Below, one piece after another: positions 41,506-50,348 of a stretch of DNA of 64,000 nucleotides (within the stretch, counting starts at the first letter, position 1; each line of letters begins with the position of its first letter). The stretch covers positions 1 to 64,000 of the forward strand of contig JAKAVQ010000001.1 of the NCBI GenBank assembly GCA_021817245.1. Direction: 5' to 3'. The position numbers and the translations under genes were made by a program. This DNA is from Thermoplasmata archaeon. GTDB lineage: Archaea > Thermoplasmatota > Thermoplasmata > Lutacidiplasmatales > UBA184. The notes under the pieces are model-generated. The model worked only from the letters and a program-made list of their open reading frames with translations. It was not told where the DNA came from and ran no database searches.

Positions 41506-41963
41506 GGGGTCGCCTCCGGCAGATGGCCGGCCAGTCGAAGGTTCACGAGCAGGTGGGCACGACTGCGGAACATGCCGCCCTTGGCCCGTCGGAAGAACTC
41601 CCGGTAGATCGCCGGGGAGATCTTCTCGCCCTCGCGGAGCTCCCGGAGCAGCGCGCGCTGGGCCCGGATGCGTCGCATCCAGCGGGCCTTCCGCGAGACG
41701 CGCGAGGTCGGGGTGCCGCGGCGGGAACCGGGGCCGGAGTGCCGGCCCTTGCGGACCTCGAGCGCGTGGCGGCGCGCCCGGACCCGGGAGGTGCCCCGGA
41801 CGGCCATGCGTCGGATCACACCGGCCTTGATCGCGCTGCGGACGTCGGACCGGGTGACCGCGTCCGCGAGCTCTTCCTGGCTCGCCGGGTCGATCCAGAC
41901 CCGGCCCTCCCCGCACTTCAACAGGGCAGCGGCGAGGCGACGTTGGTTCGAGAGATCCGGCAT
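41502..41963 (-). CDS. rpl19e: 50S ribosomal protein L19e
   Basis: 153 residues: LSNQRRLAAALLKCGEGRVWIDP, RSDVRSAIKAGVI and KGRHSGPGSRRGTPTSRVSRK with a basic helical C-terminus. Four bases after L32e. Confidence 0.95.
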   Translation of the reverse strand: MPDLSNQRRLAAALLKCGEGRVWIDPASQEELADAVTRSDVRSAIKAGVIRRMAVRGTSRVRARRHALEVRKGRHSGPGSRRGTPTSRVSRKARWMRRIRAQRALLRELREGEKISPAIYREFFRRAKGGMFRSRAHLLVNLRLAGHLPEATP

Positions 41964-41967
41964 GGTC

Positions 41968-42570
41968 CTACGTCTCCTCCCCGCCCTTGACGATCGGGTT
42001 CAGGACACGGATGCCGAGCTTGCGGGCCTCTTCCTCGAGCACGAGGCGACGCCGGGTCCCGACGGTCCGCGCGATGATCGCGGCCTGGGAGCGGCCGTCG
42101 AGCGCCTCGAGGTCCCGGCTCGTCCGTACGAGGACCGGTCGGAACCCGCTCGGAACCAGGCCACGAACGCGCGCGGGGGATCGGTAGCCGATGCGGACGA
42201 TCTTCGGACGGTAGCCGTAGTGACGGCGCTGCTTCGACTGCAGCCCGCGAGGCCGGCGCCAGGCTCCGTCCCGACCGATGCGATAGTAGCGGTTCGCGGC
42301 CTGTCGGCCGAAGACGGGTCGGGACCGGTCGAGCCGGTCGCGCGCGGCCAGGAGTTGGCGGTTGCGGGGATCGAGCACGGCGCGCTTCGGCACCCGCGTC
42401 TTCTCCTCCTCGGGGACGGCCCGCTTCTCCGGCGCCGCGTCCGACGCCGGGGCCGGAGGGGTCGGGGTCGCGGGGCGTTTCGTGCGGCGGCGCGCGGTCG
42501 TCACGGCCGCCTCCGGAGCGGGCACCGGCGTCGTCCCCGCCTCCTTCGCGGGGGCTTCCTCGTCCGGCAT
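41968..42570 (-). CDS. rpl32e: 50S ribosomal protein L32e with N-terminal extension
   Basis: 200 residues. The L32e core starts near residue 78 (RPVFGRQAANRYYRIG) and includes WRRPRGLQSKQRRHYGYRPKIVRIGYRSP. The first 75 residues are an Ala/Pro/Glu/Lys-rich disordered leader, longer than in most archaea. Confidence 0.94.
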   Translation of the reverse strand: MPDEEAPAKEAGTTPVPAPEAAVTTARRRTKRPATPTPPAPASDAAPEKRAVPEEEKTRVPKRAVLDPRNRQLLAARDRLDRSRPVFGRQAANRYYRIGRDGAWRRPRGLQSKQRRHYGYRPKIVRIGYRSPARVRGLVPSGFRPVLVRTSRDLEALDGRSQAAIIARTVGTRRRLVLEEEARKLGIRVLNPIVKGGEET

Positions 42571-42573
42571 CGC

Positions 42574-43140
42574 CTAGCTCCCCTCCTTCAGGTGCGCCCG
42601 CTCGATGAGGTAGATGCCGTCCTGAAAGACCCGCGGGTCGTAGTCCCGAATCCGGGTCACCCGCTCGATGTTCGCCGCGCTCTGGCCGACCTGCTCGACG
42701 TCGGTGCCCGAGATCGTCACGATGTCGCCCTCGACCGCGGCTTTCGTGCCGGGCTCGAGGCGCGTGGAGCGGGGATGCTTTTCGCCAAGGAAGTTCTCGA
42801 TCACAAGCTCCTCGCCGCGGACCTGGACCTTCATCGGGAAGTGCGCCGCCACGACCTTCATGCGGGCCTCGACGCCGCGACTGACGCCGCCCGTGACGTT
42901 CCGGAGATGCGCCGCCCACGTCCGCAGGAGCGCCTGCGAGCGCTTGCGGCGGGCCGGGATCCGGAGCTCGAGCGTCGCGGAGGAGCCCGAGACCGCGAGC
43001 GAGATGGCGTCCGACGGGAACCCTCGGGCGCTCTCACCGAGGGGACCCTTCGCCTTCAGGGTCCGACCGTCCAGGCGGACCGATACTCCCTTCGGGAGGG
43101 CGATCACCTCGCGGCCGAGCGCGGAATCGTCAGTAGACAT
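42574..43140 (-). CDS. rpl6: 50S ribosomal protein L6
   Basis: 188 residues: VIALPKGVSVRLDGRTLKAKGPLGE, then archaeal ARMKVVAAHFPMKVQV and ENFLGEKHPRSTRL and the end RDYDPRVFQDGIYLIERAHLKEG. Its 5' end overlaps S8 by 11 bases. Confidence 0.95.
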   Translation of the reverse strand: MSTDDSALGREVIALPKGVSVRLDGRTLKAKGPLGESARGFPSDAISLAVSGSSATLELRIPARRKRSQALLRTWAAHLRNVTGGVSRGVEARMKVVAAHFPMKVQVRGEELVIENFLGEKHPRSTRLEPGTKAAVEGDIVTISGTDVEQVGQSAANIERVTRIRDYDPRVFQDGIYLIERAHLKEGS

Positions 43141-43519
43141 AGGCGAGGAGCCGACCTCCGATCTTCATCTCGCGGGCCTGCTGGTGGGAGACGAGCCCGC
43201 GGTTCGTGGAAAGGACCAGGATCCCGAAGTCCTGCGCGGGAAGGAAGCGCGCCTCGTACCGCTCGAGCCCGTCGTGGGCAACGGCGACGCGCGGCTTGAT
43301 CACGCCGCAGGAGTTGATCCGGCGCGCGAGGCGCACGTCGTACTTGCCGCCCCGTCCCGTCGGGACGAACGTGAACTCCTCGATGTAGTGGTGCTCGCGG
43401 AAGATCCGAAGGACCTCGGCGATCAGCTTCGAGGTCGGGGCGATCTCGACGGACTGCTTGCCGTCTCGGTCCGCGTGCCGCAGCGCGACGAGCGCATCGT
43501 TCAGAAGATCGTGTTGCAT
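43130..43519 (-). CDS. rps8: 30S ribosomal protein S8
   Basis: 129 residues: LNDALVALRHADRDGKQSVEI, IEEFTFVPTGRGGKYDVRLARRINSCGVIKPR and the C-terminal GILVLSTNRGLVSHQQARE rRNA-binding loop. Confidence 0.95.
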   Translation of the reverse strand: MQHDLLNDALVALRHADRDGKQSVEIAPTSKLIAEVLRIFREHHYIEEFTFVPTGRGGKYDVRLARRINSCGVIKPRVAVAHDGLERYEARFLPAQDFGILVLSTNRGLVSHQQAREMKIGGRLLAYVY

Positions 43520-43532
43520 CGCTCGTCCCCCT

Positions 43533-43679
43533 CTACTGGTACTTGCGGAACCCGAGGTCCATCGCGACCTCGCGGAAGCACTGACGGCAAAGGTGGAGTC
43601 CGTACCGCCGCACGATCCCGCGCTTGCGGTCGCAGCGGAGACACCCTTCCTTGCGTCCGAAATTCTTCTTGGGCTTCAT
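43533..43679 (-). CDS. rps14: 30S ribosomal protein S14, zinc type
   Basis: 48 residues, too short for many gene finders. Starts [15 protein letters not shown] and ends [18 protein letters not shown]. The four zinc cysteines form two CxxC pairs (CLRC, CRQC). It fills the expected slot between L5 and S8, with 19- and 13-base gaps. Confidence 0.95.
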   Translation of the reverse strand: MKPKKNFGRKEGCLRCDRKRGIVRRYGLHLCRQCFREVAMDLGFRKYQ

Positions 43680-43698
43680 CGCTCGTCTCCGGTCCCCC

Positions 43699-44259
43699 TC
43701 ACTCGAGGATCGTCACTCCGAACGCCTTGACCAGGTACTGTCGGGTGTCGTCCGGCGTCGATCGGAGTACGCGCGGCAGCGGCCGGGGACGGACCCGGCG
43801 CTGACGGATCCGGTAGCCGGCACGTCCGAGCTCGACCGCCACGTCCATCCCGTGGATTCCGATCTGGGGATCGTACTTCATGCCCGAAAAGTCGGTGTAG
43901 TCCGCGATCCCGAACGAGAAGTTGCCGTTCCGGTCGATCGAGTCGACGTCCAGCTGCCGGTCGCGCGCCTCGAACGCGCGGTGGAGGAAATCGATCGCGA
44001 CGTCGCCCCTCAGGGTCACCTTCGCCCCGATCTCCTGGCCCTGGCGGATCCCGAAGTCGCGGTTCGTTGAGTGGGCCCGGGTCGAGATCGGCTTCTGGTG
44101 GGTGACCATCTCGAGAACGCGGGAGGCCTTCGTCCGGGTCTCCCCCGACTCGCCGACGCCGGCGTTGACGACGATCTTGATCACCCGAAGCTCCCGGTGC
44201 GGGTTTCCGGTCGGCACGGGGACGTCGGGCCGGGGAGTCGTGGCGGGCGGAGCGCTCAT
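43699..44259 (-). CDS. rpl5: 50S ribosomal protein L5
   Basis: 186 residues: [35 protein letters not shown] and the FGIADYTDF loop with [22 protein letters not shown] overlaps the S4e stop. Confidence 0.95.
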   Translation of the reverse strand: MSAPPATTPRPDVPVPTGNPHRELRVIKIVVNAGVGESGETRTKASRVLEMVTHQKPISTRAHSTNRDFGIRQGQEIGAKVTLRGDVAIDFLHRAFEARDRQLDVDSIDRNGNFSFGIADYTDFSGMKYDPQIGIHGMDVAVELGRAGYRIRQRRVRPRPLPRVLRSTPDDTRQYLVKAFGVTILE

Positions 44260-44972
44260 CGATCCGTGCCCTCCCCCAGCGTGACCTCGGGCGAGGTCTG
44301 CCCGACCACGAAGACGTACTCCTTCACCGTCGAGAACCCTTCCTTGAAGTGGACCAGGTTCGGCTGGGACGAGTTGCGGACCTCGACCCGGTCGACTCGG
44401 GCGAGCTCCCCGACATGCGAACCGCCAGAGACGTACGCAAGCGCCCCCGGCGCGAGCCGGAGGTGCTCTACGACCTTCTGTTCCGGTAGCGACAGCTTCA
44501 CCGAGTCTCCGACCCGATAGGCAGAACCGGCCGGGACCAGGAGGTTGCGGCCGTCGTGGAGGGTGACCTCGACCTTCCCGCCCTTGACCGCGTGCTTGAA
44601 CCGGACGCGCCCGAGCTTGACCGACGCCTCGGTCGAGGGGATCGAGATCAGCGCGAACTTGCCGCGCCGGTCCCGCATGACCCGGTAGTGGGCATCGAGG
44701 GGAGCGGCGAACGACAGGGTGTCCATGAGCCCGAGTCCGCGGTCGAGGTCCTTCGCGACCTGCCCGTCGACCCGGACGGAGCCCGAGCGCAGGAGGATTC
44801 GGGCTTCGCGCGCGGACGCCACGATCCGACGTACGTCCCGCAGCACGAGAAGGAGCGGCATCGACGCGTCCTGGGCGTGCGGGCCGGGCCCGGGACGTTT
44901 CAGCCACTTCGTCCCCTTGCGCGGGACCGTCCAGCTGCGGGGAGCCGCGCGGCGCTTCAGACGGAACGTCAT
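44256..44972 (-). CDS. rps4e: 30S ribosomal protein S4e
   Basis: 238 residues: LKRRAAPRSWTVPRKGTKW, an S4 domain around ILLRSGSVRVDGQVAKDLDRGLGLMDTLSF and the KOW-like C-terminal GGSHVGELARV. ATG overlaps the L24 stop (ATGA). Confidence 0.95.
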   Translation of the reverse strand: MTFRLKRRAAPRSWTVPRKGTKWLKRPGPGPHAQDASMPLLLVLRDVRRIVASAREARILLRSGSVRVDGQVAKDLDRGLGLMDTLSFAAPLDAHYRVMRDRRGKFALISIPSTEASVKLGRVRFKHAVKGGKVEVTLHDGRNLLVPAGSAYRVGDSVKLSLPEQKVVEHLRLAPGALAYVSGGSHVGELARVDRVEVRNSSQPNLVHFKEGFSTVKEYVFVVGQTSPEVTLGEGTDR

Positions 44973-45535
44973 GCCGCCTCGTCGCCCTCCTCGTCCGCGG
45001 TCGGGCGGGCCTTCTTCGACCGCGCGCGTTTCGTCGGCGCGGAGGTGGAGTCTTCTGCCTCCGGCGCGGCGGCTTCGGGGGCGCCCTCCGCGGGAGCGGA
45101 CGGTTCGGCCACCGGCGCGGTTTCCTCCGGGGGCACTTCGGCGGTCTCGCCCCGCTCCTCGGGGGTGACGTCCTCCTCCCGGACGCGGAGCGACCGACGT
45201 CGCCACGGATCCGAGAGGTTGAGACGGGTGATCACGAGGTGGCTCAGGCGGAGCTCGAGCGGCTTCAGCTTCTCGTCGGCCGTCTTCAGGGTCACGTTGT
45301 CGAGCGTAACGGCGTAGTCCCGGCGGTTGACCTTCGCGATGCGCTCCTCGCGCCCGACGAAGCTCCCCGAGAGGACGCGGACCGTGTCCCCCTTGCGGAC
45401 CGGGACCGAGCGACGATGGAAACGGGCGCGGAGCTCGCGAGAGAGCGGGGCGTTCATCCGACGCCGGCGCTCGAAGGAGTCCGCGGTGAAGTAGGATTTG
45501 CGCTGCCGGCGGGGAGCGTGGGGAGAGCGACGCAT
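44969..45535 (-). CDS. rpl24: 50S ribosomal protein L24 with acidic tail
   Basis: 188 residues. The first 120 carry RRKSYFTADSFERRRRMNAPLS-like sequence and a KOW motif (VRKGDTVRVLSGSFVGREERIAKVN). Residues 125-188 are an Ala/Glu/Pro-rich tail ending in a basic then acidic cluster. Confidence 0.94.
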   Translation of the reverse strand: MRRSPHAPRRQRKSYFTADSFERRRRMNAPLSRELRARFHRRSVPVRKGDTVRVLSGSFVGREERIAKVNRRDYAVTLDNVTLKTADEKLKPLELRLSHLVITRLNLSDPWRRRSLRVREEDVTPEERGETAEVPPEETAPVAEPSAPAEGAPEAAAPEAEDSTSAPTKRARSKKARPTADEEGDEAA

Positions 45536-45543
45536 GGTTCCTC

Positions 45544-45942
45544 CTACAGGATGATCGACGAGGCGGCCGCGATCCGCGGCCAGCGCTCGGCGGCCTCCTT
45601 CGCCACCGGCCCCTTGATCTGCGAGCCCTTGATCTCGCCGATCTCGGTCGTGATGACCGCGGCGTTGTCCTCGAACTGCAGCCGGGAGCCGTCGGCCCGG
45701 TGGATCGGCGATCGGGAGCGTACGATGACGGCGGTCAACACCTGGCGGCGCATTTCGGGGGTGCCCTTCTTGACCGACACGATCACGAGGTCGGCGATCC
45801 CCGCGCGCGGATAGCGCCGGTGCGTGCCGTGCCAGTTCCGCACCGCGATGATCTCGACGACCTTCGCGCCGGTGTTGTCGACGCACTCGAGCCGAGCCCC
45901 CTTGGGGAGGCCCCGGCCCCGCCGGCCCGCGAGACCCTTCAT
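45544..45942 (-). CDS. rpl14: 50S ribosomal protein L14
   Basis: 132 residues: [70 protein letters not shown] overlaps the S17 stop. Confidence 0.95.
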   Translation of the reverse strand: MKGLAGRRGRGLPKGARLECVDNTGAKVVEIIAVRNWHGTHRRYPRAGIADLVIVSVKKGTPEMRRQVLTAVIVRSRSPIHRADGSRLQFEDNAAVITTEIGEIKGSQIKGPVAKEAAERWPRIAAASSIIL

Positions 45943-46364
45943 GCCTCCTCCTTCTCGACGGCGGGCTCGTGGGCGGGCGCGGCATCCTCGCCGGCGACCC
46001 GGTGGGTGGCCTCGCCGAGGTCCTCGACGACGCAGAAAGAGACATACTTCGAGAGCGGACGGGTCTCCGCGATACGGACCCGGTGGCCCACGGGCGCCGC
46101 GAGGCACGGCGGAGCGTGGGCGAGGTAGCGCCGACGGCGCTTCTCGTACCGCTCGAACTTCGGCACGTAGTGCAGGAGCACGCGCTCGACGACCGCGGTC
46201 CGCTGCATCGAGGTGGAGACGACCGTGCCCTCGAGGACCTGGCCCCGAAGGGAAAGGCGGCCGTGGAACGGACAGTGGCGGTCCTCGCAGGGGACCTTCG
46301 GGGCCCGAACGTCGAGACCGATGTCCCGGGCCCGGCGAGCACGCGTCGTACGGGGGGGCGTCAT
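45939..46364 (-). CDS. rps17: 30S ribosomal protein S17
   Basis: 141 residues: [25 protein letters not shown] (archaeal/eukaryotic extension), the OB core [20 protein letters not shown] and [12 protein letters not shown] overlaps the Rnp1 stop. An acidic tail ends the protein. Confidence 0.95.
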   Translation of the reverse strand: MTPPRTTRARRARDIGLDVRAPKVPCEDRHCPFHGRLSLRGQVLEGTVVSTSMQRTAVVERVLLHYVPKFERYEKRRRRYLAHAPPCLAAPVGHRVRIAETRPLSKYVSFCVVEDLGEATHRVAGEDAAPAHEPAVEKEEA

Positions 46365-46687
46365 CGGAACCTCTTCGGACCGGCGACGAGCAGGCGCTTC
46401 GTCCGGTCTTCGGGACGCACGCGAAGGGTGTCACCTTTTAACGGTAACTCTCCGCTCGGAAGCCGGAGCGTACCCTCGAGCCCGGTCTTCGCCACGCGGA
46501 CGAGCCGGCGGCGGCCCGGCACCCGGATCACGAACGTCGAGAGCGACTCGTCGACGAGCGTACCTTCGAGCCCGGCCGCGAGCCCCGGTGCCGTTCGCAC
46601 GGAGATCGGCGCGCCGAGGATCTCGCCGGCCAGTGCCTCGCGCTCGACGCGCGGGAGCGATGCGAGAGGGCGGTTCGGATCGGACAT
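46361..46687 (-). CDS. rnp1: Ribonuclease P protein component 1 (Rpp29/Pop4)
   Basis: Protein subunit of archaeal RNase P, which trims tRNA 5' ends. 108 residues: [32 protein letters not shown] and the basic C-terminus [18 protein letters not shown]. Embedded between L29 and S17 as in other archaea; the Sui1 gene that often sits beside it is absent. Confidence 0.93.
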   Translation of the reverse strand: MSDPNRPLASLPRVEREALAGEILGAPISVRTAPGLAAGLEGTLVDESLSTFVIRVPGRRRLVRVAKTGLEGTLRLPSGELPLKGDTLRVRPEDRTKRLLVAGPKRFR

Positions 46688-46706
46688 CGGTTCACCTGGT
46701 CGCCCC

Positions 46707-46931
46707 CTACGGACGGCGTCCCTCCGGCCGGTGGCGAGCGCGCTCGTTGAGGACGGTAAGGGCCCGGGCGACGTTCGTCCGGAGCGCCCGCATGCGGCCC
46801 GGGCTCGGCGGCGCGCCGCCCATCGCGGCGACCCCGCGCTCGCGCAGAAGGTCGTTCTCGACGTCGGCGACGCGGCGGCGGAGCTCGTCGTCGGAGAGGG
46901 CGCGGAGGTCCTTCATCCGAAGCAGCGTCAC
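46707..46931 (-). CDS. rpl29: 50S ribosomal protein L29
   Basis: 74 residues: LRMKDLRALSDDELRRRVADVENDLLRERG and a second helix with RMRALRTNVARALTVLNER. The GTG at 46931 overlaps the S3 stop as GTGA and is preferred to the ATG at 46916. Confidence 0.93.
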   Translation of the reverse strand: MTLLRMKDLRALSDDELRRRVADVENDLLRERGVAAMGGAPPSPGRMRALRTNVARALTVLNERARHRPEGRRP

Positions 46932-47608
46932 GACGCCCCCGTGACCGGAGCGGGGCCGGCCCCCACGATCTCCTCGGCGGTCGGGATCGCCGGGGCCGCC
47001 TTCGCGCGCTCTTCGACGCCCTTCACCACGATCTCGTCCGGGAGCTTCGCCGTGGGGCGCATGATCCAGACGTTGACCCCGATGACCCCGGGCTTGAGCC
47101 GGGCCTGGTAGAATCCCTTGTCGATCCAGAGATGGACCGCTTCCCCGCAGTACTTGATCGTCCCGGCCTTGAACCGCTCGGTCCGGTGCCGCTCGCCGGT
47201 GAGCTTGCCCGAGAGGATCACCTGACAGCCGCGAGCCCCGGACTCCATGATCCGTCGCACCGTCGAGTGTCCCGCCCGTCGGAAGTGCCACCCGCGCTCG
47301 AGGGTGGAGGCGAGCTTCTCGCTCATGAGCTGAGCGTTCAGGCTCGGGTTCCGTTCCTCTTGGACCTCGATCTGCGGGTTATCGAGTTGGAAGCGGTGTT
47401 GGATGTCCTCGGTCAGACGCTTGATCAGCTCTCCCCGGTGCCCGATCAGGATCCCGGGGCGTTCGCAGATCAGCGTCACGCGCGTGCCCATCGGGGTGCG
47501 GACGATGTCGAGGCCCCCGAACCCGGCCCGGGCGCTCTCCTGGACGAGGTAGTCCTTCAGCAGCACGCGCCGCATCTGCTCCTGGATGACCTTGCGCTCG
47601 GCGCTCAT
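46928..47608 (-). CDS. rps3: 30S ribosomal protein S3
   Basis: 226 residues: RRVLLKDYLVQESARAGFGG, a KH domain with the GHRG loop in PGILIGHRGELIKRL, and MRPTAKLPDEIVV. ATG overlaps the L22 stop. Confidence 0.95.
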   Translation of the reverse strand: MSAERKVIQEQMRRVLLKDYLVQESARAGFGGLDIVRTPMGTRVTLICERPGILIGHRGELIKRLTEDIQHRFQLDNPQIEVQEERNPSLNAQLMSEKLASTLERGWHFRRAGHSTVRRIMESGARGCQVILSGKLTGERHRTERFKAGTIKYCGEAVHLWIDKGFYQARLKPGVIGVNVWIMRPTAKLPDEIVVKGVEERAKAAPAIPTAEEIVGAGPAPVTGAS

Positions 47609-48063
47609 GCCGTCTCCTTGCGCTCGGCGAGCACGATCTCAACGTTCGTCGTCTGCTCGTTCCAGGCGGTCGAGCGGCCGTGGGCCCGGGGCATCATCGC
47701 CTTGCGGATCTGCCCGCGGGAGCTCGCGGCGACCTTCACGAACAGGCGGTCCTCGTCGAGCCCGTCGTACTCCGCGTTCTCCTTCGCGTTCTCGAGCACC
47801 TTGAGGACGTTCTTCGCGACCTTCGTCGCGTAACGGCCGGGTCCGGAACCACGGTGGTGGGCCGTCTCCTGGTTGTACCGACGGAACGGGATCGTGTGGC
47901 GGAGGGCGATCGCGTCCTCGAGCACCCCACGGGCCCGGTCGAGCGGAAGTCCCCGGATCGCGTTCAGCACCTCGTACGCCTTCTTCGGAGAGATCGGAAG
48001 CTCCACTCCGCGCGCCCGGGCGACGTTCACGCCCGGCTCGTCCCGATAGGTGTAGCCCCGCAT
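47605..48063 (-). CDS. rpl22: 50S ribosomal protein L22
   Basis: 152 residues: GVELPISPKKAYEVLNAIRGLPLDRARGVLEDAI, the long tip loop with RYNQETAHHRGSGPGRY and the C-terminal AHGRSTAWNEQTTNVEIVL. Confidence 0.95.
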   Translation of the reverse strand: MRGYTYRDEPGVNVARARGVELPISPKKAYEVLNAIRGLPLDRARGVLEDAIALRHTIPFRRYNQETAHHRGSGPGRYATKVAKNVLKVLENAKENAEYDGLDEDRLFVKVAASSRGQIRKAMMPRAHGRSTAWNEQTTNVEIVLAERKETA

Positions 48064-48079
48064 GGTTTCCCTCCCTTCC

Positions 48080-48505
48080 TCACTTCAACGGCATGAACTT
48101 CGACGATCGCGTGGCCCCGACACCGGGTCCGGAGTGCTTTTCGAACCGGCGCGTCAGCGCGAACTCGCCGTAGTAGTGTCCGATCATCTCGGGACGGATC
48201 TCGACCTCGGTGAAGGTCCGCCCATTGTGGATCGCGACCCGTCGCCCGACGTGATCCGGCAGGACGAGCGCGTCGCGGCAGTGCGTGCGAACGACCTTGC
48301 CGGCCGGGGTCGAGCGGAGCCGCTCGAAGAAACGCGTGGTCTCGTCGTTGAAGCCGCGCCGGATCGAACGGCGGGCCCGCGCGTTCAGGATCTCGCCCAG
48401 TTCGGCCAAACCCAACGCCTGGAGCTCGGGCAGGGTCTTGCCCCGGTACGTGAACTCGCGCTTGCGGCGCGACTCGACCTTCTTGGTCCTGCGGGCCTTC
48501 GGCAT
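48080..48505 (-). CDS. rps19: 30S ribosomal protein S19
   Basis: 141 residues: RKREFTYRGKTLPELQALG, VVRTHCRDALVLPDHVGRRVAIHNGRTFTEVEI and the end FALTRRFEKHSGPGVGATRSSKFMPLK. Confidence 0.95.
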   Translation of the reverse strand: MPKARRTKKVESRRKREFTYRGKTLPELQALGLAELGEILNARARRSIRRGFNDETTRFFERLRSTPAGKVVRTHCRDALVLPDHVGRRVAIHNGRTFTEVEIRPEMIGHYYGEFALTRRFEKHSGPGVGATRSSKFMPLK

Positions 48506-48511
48506 GGTGCT

Positions 48512-49240
48512 CTACGTCCCTCCGCGGGCGCCGCCCCGTCGCTTCTTGCGGGTCGAACGGGAGAACCGACCGACCTTGGCACCGGGCCAGGTGCCGCTGT
48601 GGACCGTGCTCGGGCGCCCGACGTGCTGGTGGGCCCCGCCTCCGAACGGGTGATTGACCGGGTTCATCGCAACGCCGCGCACCTTGAACGCGGCACGTGC
48701 CAGCGACCGGGTCGCCCAGACCTTCTTGCCGGCCTTGATGATCGGGCGTTCGCCGCGCCCGCCTCCGCCGACCGCGCCGACCTGGGCGCGGCAGGTCGCG
48801 AGGAACTGCTTGAACGTCCCCGAGGGGAGCTGGACGGTCACTTCGGTGCCGGTGTGCGCGACCACGAGCGCGCTCGACCCGGCCGAGCGTACCAGGCGAC
48901 CCCCGTCGAACGGCTTCACCTCGAGATTCGAGACGAGGGTCCCATCCGGGATCGTCGCGAGCGGGAGGATCGAGCCCCGGTCGACCTTGCCCTGCTGGAA
49001 GGCCACGACATCGCCCGTCGCGAGCCCGGCCGAAGCGAGGATGCGAACCGTCTCACCGTTCGGGGCGCTCACGGAGGCGACCGGGGCCGTGCGTCCCGGG
49101 GCCGGCGCGATGTCCACGACCCGACCCTCGCCGACGACCTCGGGCGGGGGATGATAGATCGGACCGTGGTGGCGGTGGCTCGGCGAGCGGTACGTCCCGG
49201 TCCCGCTGCCGCGGCGGCGGGAGATGATGCGCTTTCCCAT
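48512..49240 (-). CDS. rpl2: 50S ribosomal protein L2
   Basis: 242 residues: MGKRIISRRRGSGTGTYRSP start and the peptidyl-transferase-near NPVNHPFGGGAHQHVGRPSTV. ATG overlaps the L23 stop by one base (TGATG). Confidence 0.96.
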   Translation of the reverse strand: MGKRIISRRRGSGTGTYRSPSHRHHGPIYHPPPEVVGEGRVVDIAPAPGRTAPVASVSAPNGETVRILASAGLATGDVVAFQQGKVDRGSILPLATIPDGTLVSNLEVKPFDGGRLVRSAGSSALVVAHTGTEVTVQLPSGTFKQFLATCRAQVGAVGGGGRGERPIIKAGKKVWATRSLARAAFKVRGVAMNPVNHPFGGGAHQHVGRPSTVHSGTWPGAKVGRFSRSTRKKRRGGARGGT

Positions 49241-49515
49241 CAGAACACCCCGGCCCGGCTGCCGATGTCCTCGGAGGAATACTCCTTAGTGAACCGGACG
49301 GTCGCGATCTTGCCCTGACGGACGATCTTGGTCGTGATCTTGGCGACCTTGCAGTGATAGAGGCTCTCGACGGCCCGCTTGACCTCCGCGCGCGTCGCAC
49401 GTCGGTCGACGACGAACTCGAGCTTGTTCTGCCGCTCCATTTCGTCCATCGACTTCTCGGTCACGTAGGCGTGCATGATGATGCGGTGGCGCAGCGACGA
49501 CTCGGGAGCGCTCAC
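49240..49515 (-). CDS. rpl23: 50S ribosomal protein L23
   Basis: 91 residues: AYVTEKSMDEMERQNKLEFVVDRRATRAEVKRAVE and VRFTKEYSSEDIGSRAGVF. The tunnel-exit docking site for SRP. GTG overlaps the L4 stop (GTGA). Confidence 0.95.
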   Translation of the reverse strand: MSAPESSLRHRIIMHAYVTEKSMDEMERQNKLEFVVDRRATRAEVKRAVESLYHCKVAKITTKIVRQGKIATVRFTKEYSSEDIGSRAGVF

Positions 49516-50348
49516 GCCGCGACCTCCCCGAGCCGGCTCCGGAGCGACTCGACGGCCGCTTTCGAGTAGAGCGTCAGCCGGCCGGCCACGCCCCCGGGAG
49601 CGAGGTCCTCGGTGGCGAGGCGCTGAGCCGGAACGACCTCGACGCCCGAGAGGTTGCGGAAGCCGAGCGCTCGACCGGGCGCGCTCGTCACGACGAGAAG
49701 GCTCCGGGGGGTCCGTCGGACGCGCCCCCGCCGACGGGCCTTCCCCGAGGAGGTGAAGTGGGTGCCGTTCTGGGCGCGCTCGACGTCGGACCAGACCTTC
49801 AGGCGCACCAGGAGCCGCCGGGCCTCGGCGGCGGTCGCGATCGCCTCGACCGGGTCGGCGACCACGATCGGCAGGTGGAGACCGTGCGGAACGGTGTGGC
49901 CTCGCTCCCGGGCGAGAACCTCTTCCCGCGTCGCGGCGAGCGCGGAGCCGAACGCCGCGCGCCGCTCCTTGCGGTTGATCTTCTTCGTCCAGATCCGCTC
50001 GATCTTCGGTGGATGGGCGGGACGTCCGCCGACGGTGTTTGGAGCCTGCGCGCCGCGCATGGAGTCCATCAGCCGGGGGGTTCGGGCGACCCCACGGCCC
50101 TTCCCCGACCACTCGACCGAGTGGCGGAGTCCCGCCGTCGGGCTGGTCCCGTACGGCTGTCGACGGTGCGACTGCGCCGCCACCACGGCGCGCCGGATGA
50201 GGTCCGGTCGAACCGGCAGGGAGAAGGCCAGCGGGAGCGTGATACTCCCGGAGGGCTTGCCGTCGAGATCGAGCAGATGCGCCCGGTGGTGCGGAGAATG
50301 ACCCGGGGGCGGGGGCGGAGCGCCCCCCGACTCTGCCGACGCCGTCAT
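49512..50348 (-). CDS. rpl4: 50S ribosomal protein L4
   Basis: 278 residues: SGSITLPLAFSLPVRPDLIRRAVVAAQSHRRQPYG, VEWSGKGRGVARTPR and the RPAHPPKIERIWTKKINRKERR loop. ATG overlaps the L3 stop. Confidence 0.95.
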   Translation of the reverse strand: MTASAESGGAPPPPPGHSPHHRAHLLDLDGKPSGSITLPLAFSLPVRPDLIRRAVVAAQSHRRQPYGTSPTAGLRHSVEWSGKGRGVARTPRLMDSMRGAQAPNTVGGRPAHPPKIERIWTKKINRKERRAAFGSALAATREEVLARERGHTVPHGLHLPIVVADPVEAIATAAEARRLLVRLKVWSDVERAQNGTHFTSSGKARRRGRVRRTPRSLLVVTSAPGRALGFRNLSGVEVVPAQRLATEDLAPGGVAGRLTLYSKAAVESLRSRLGEVAA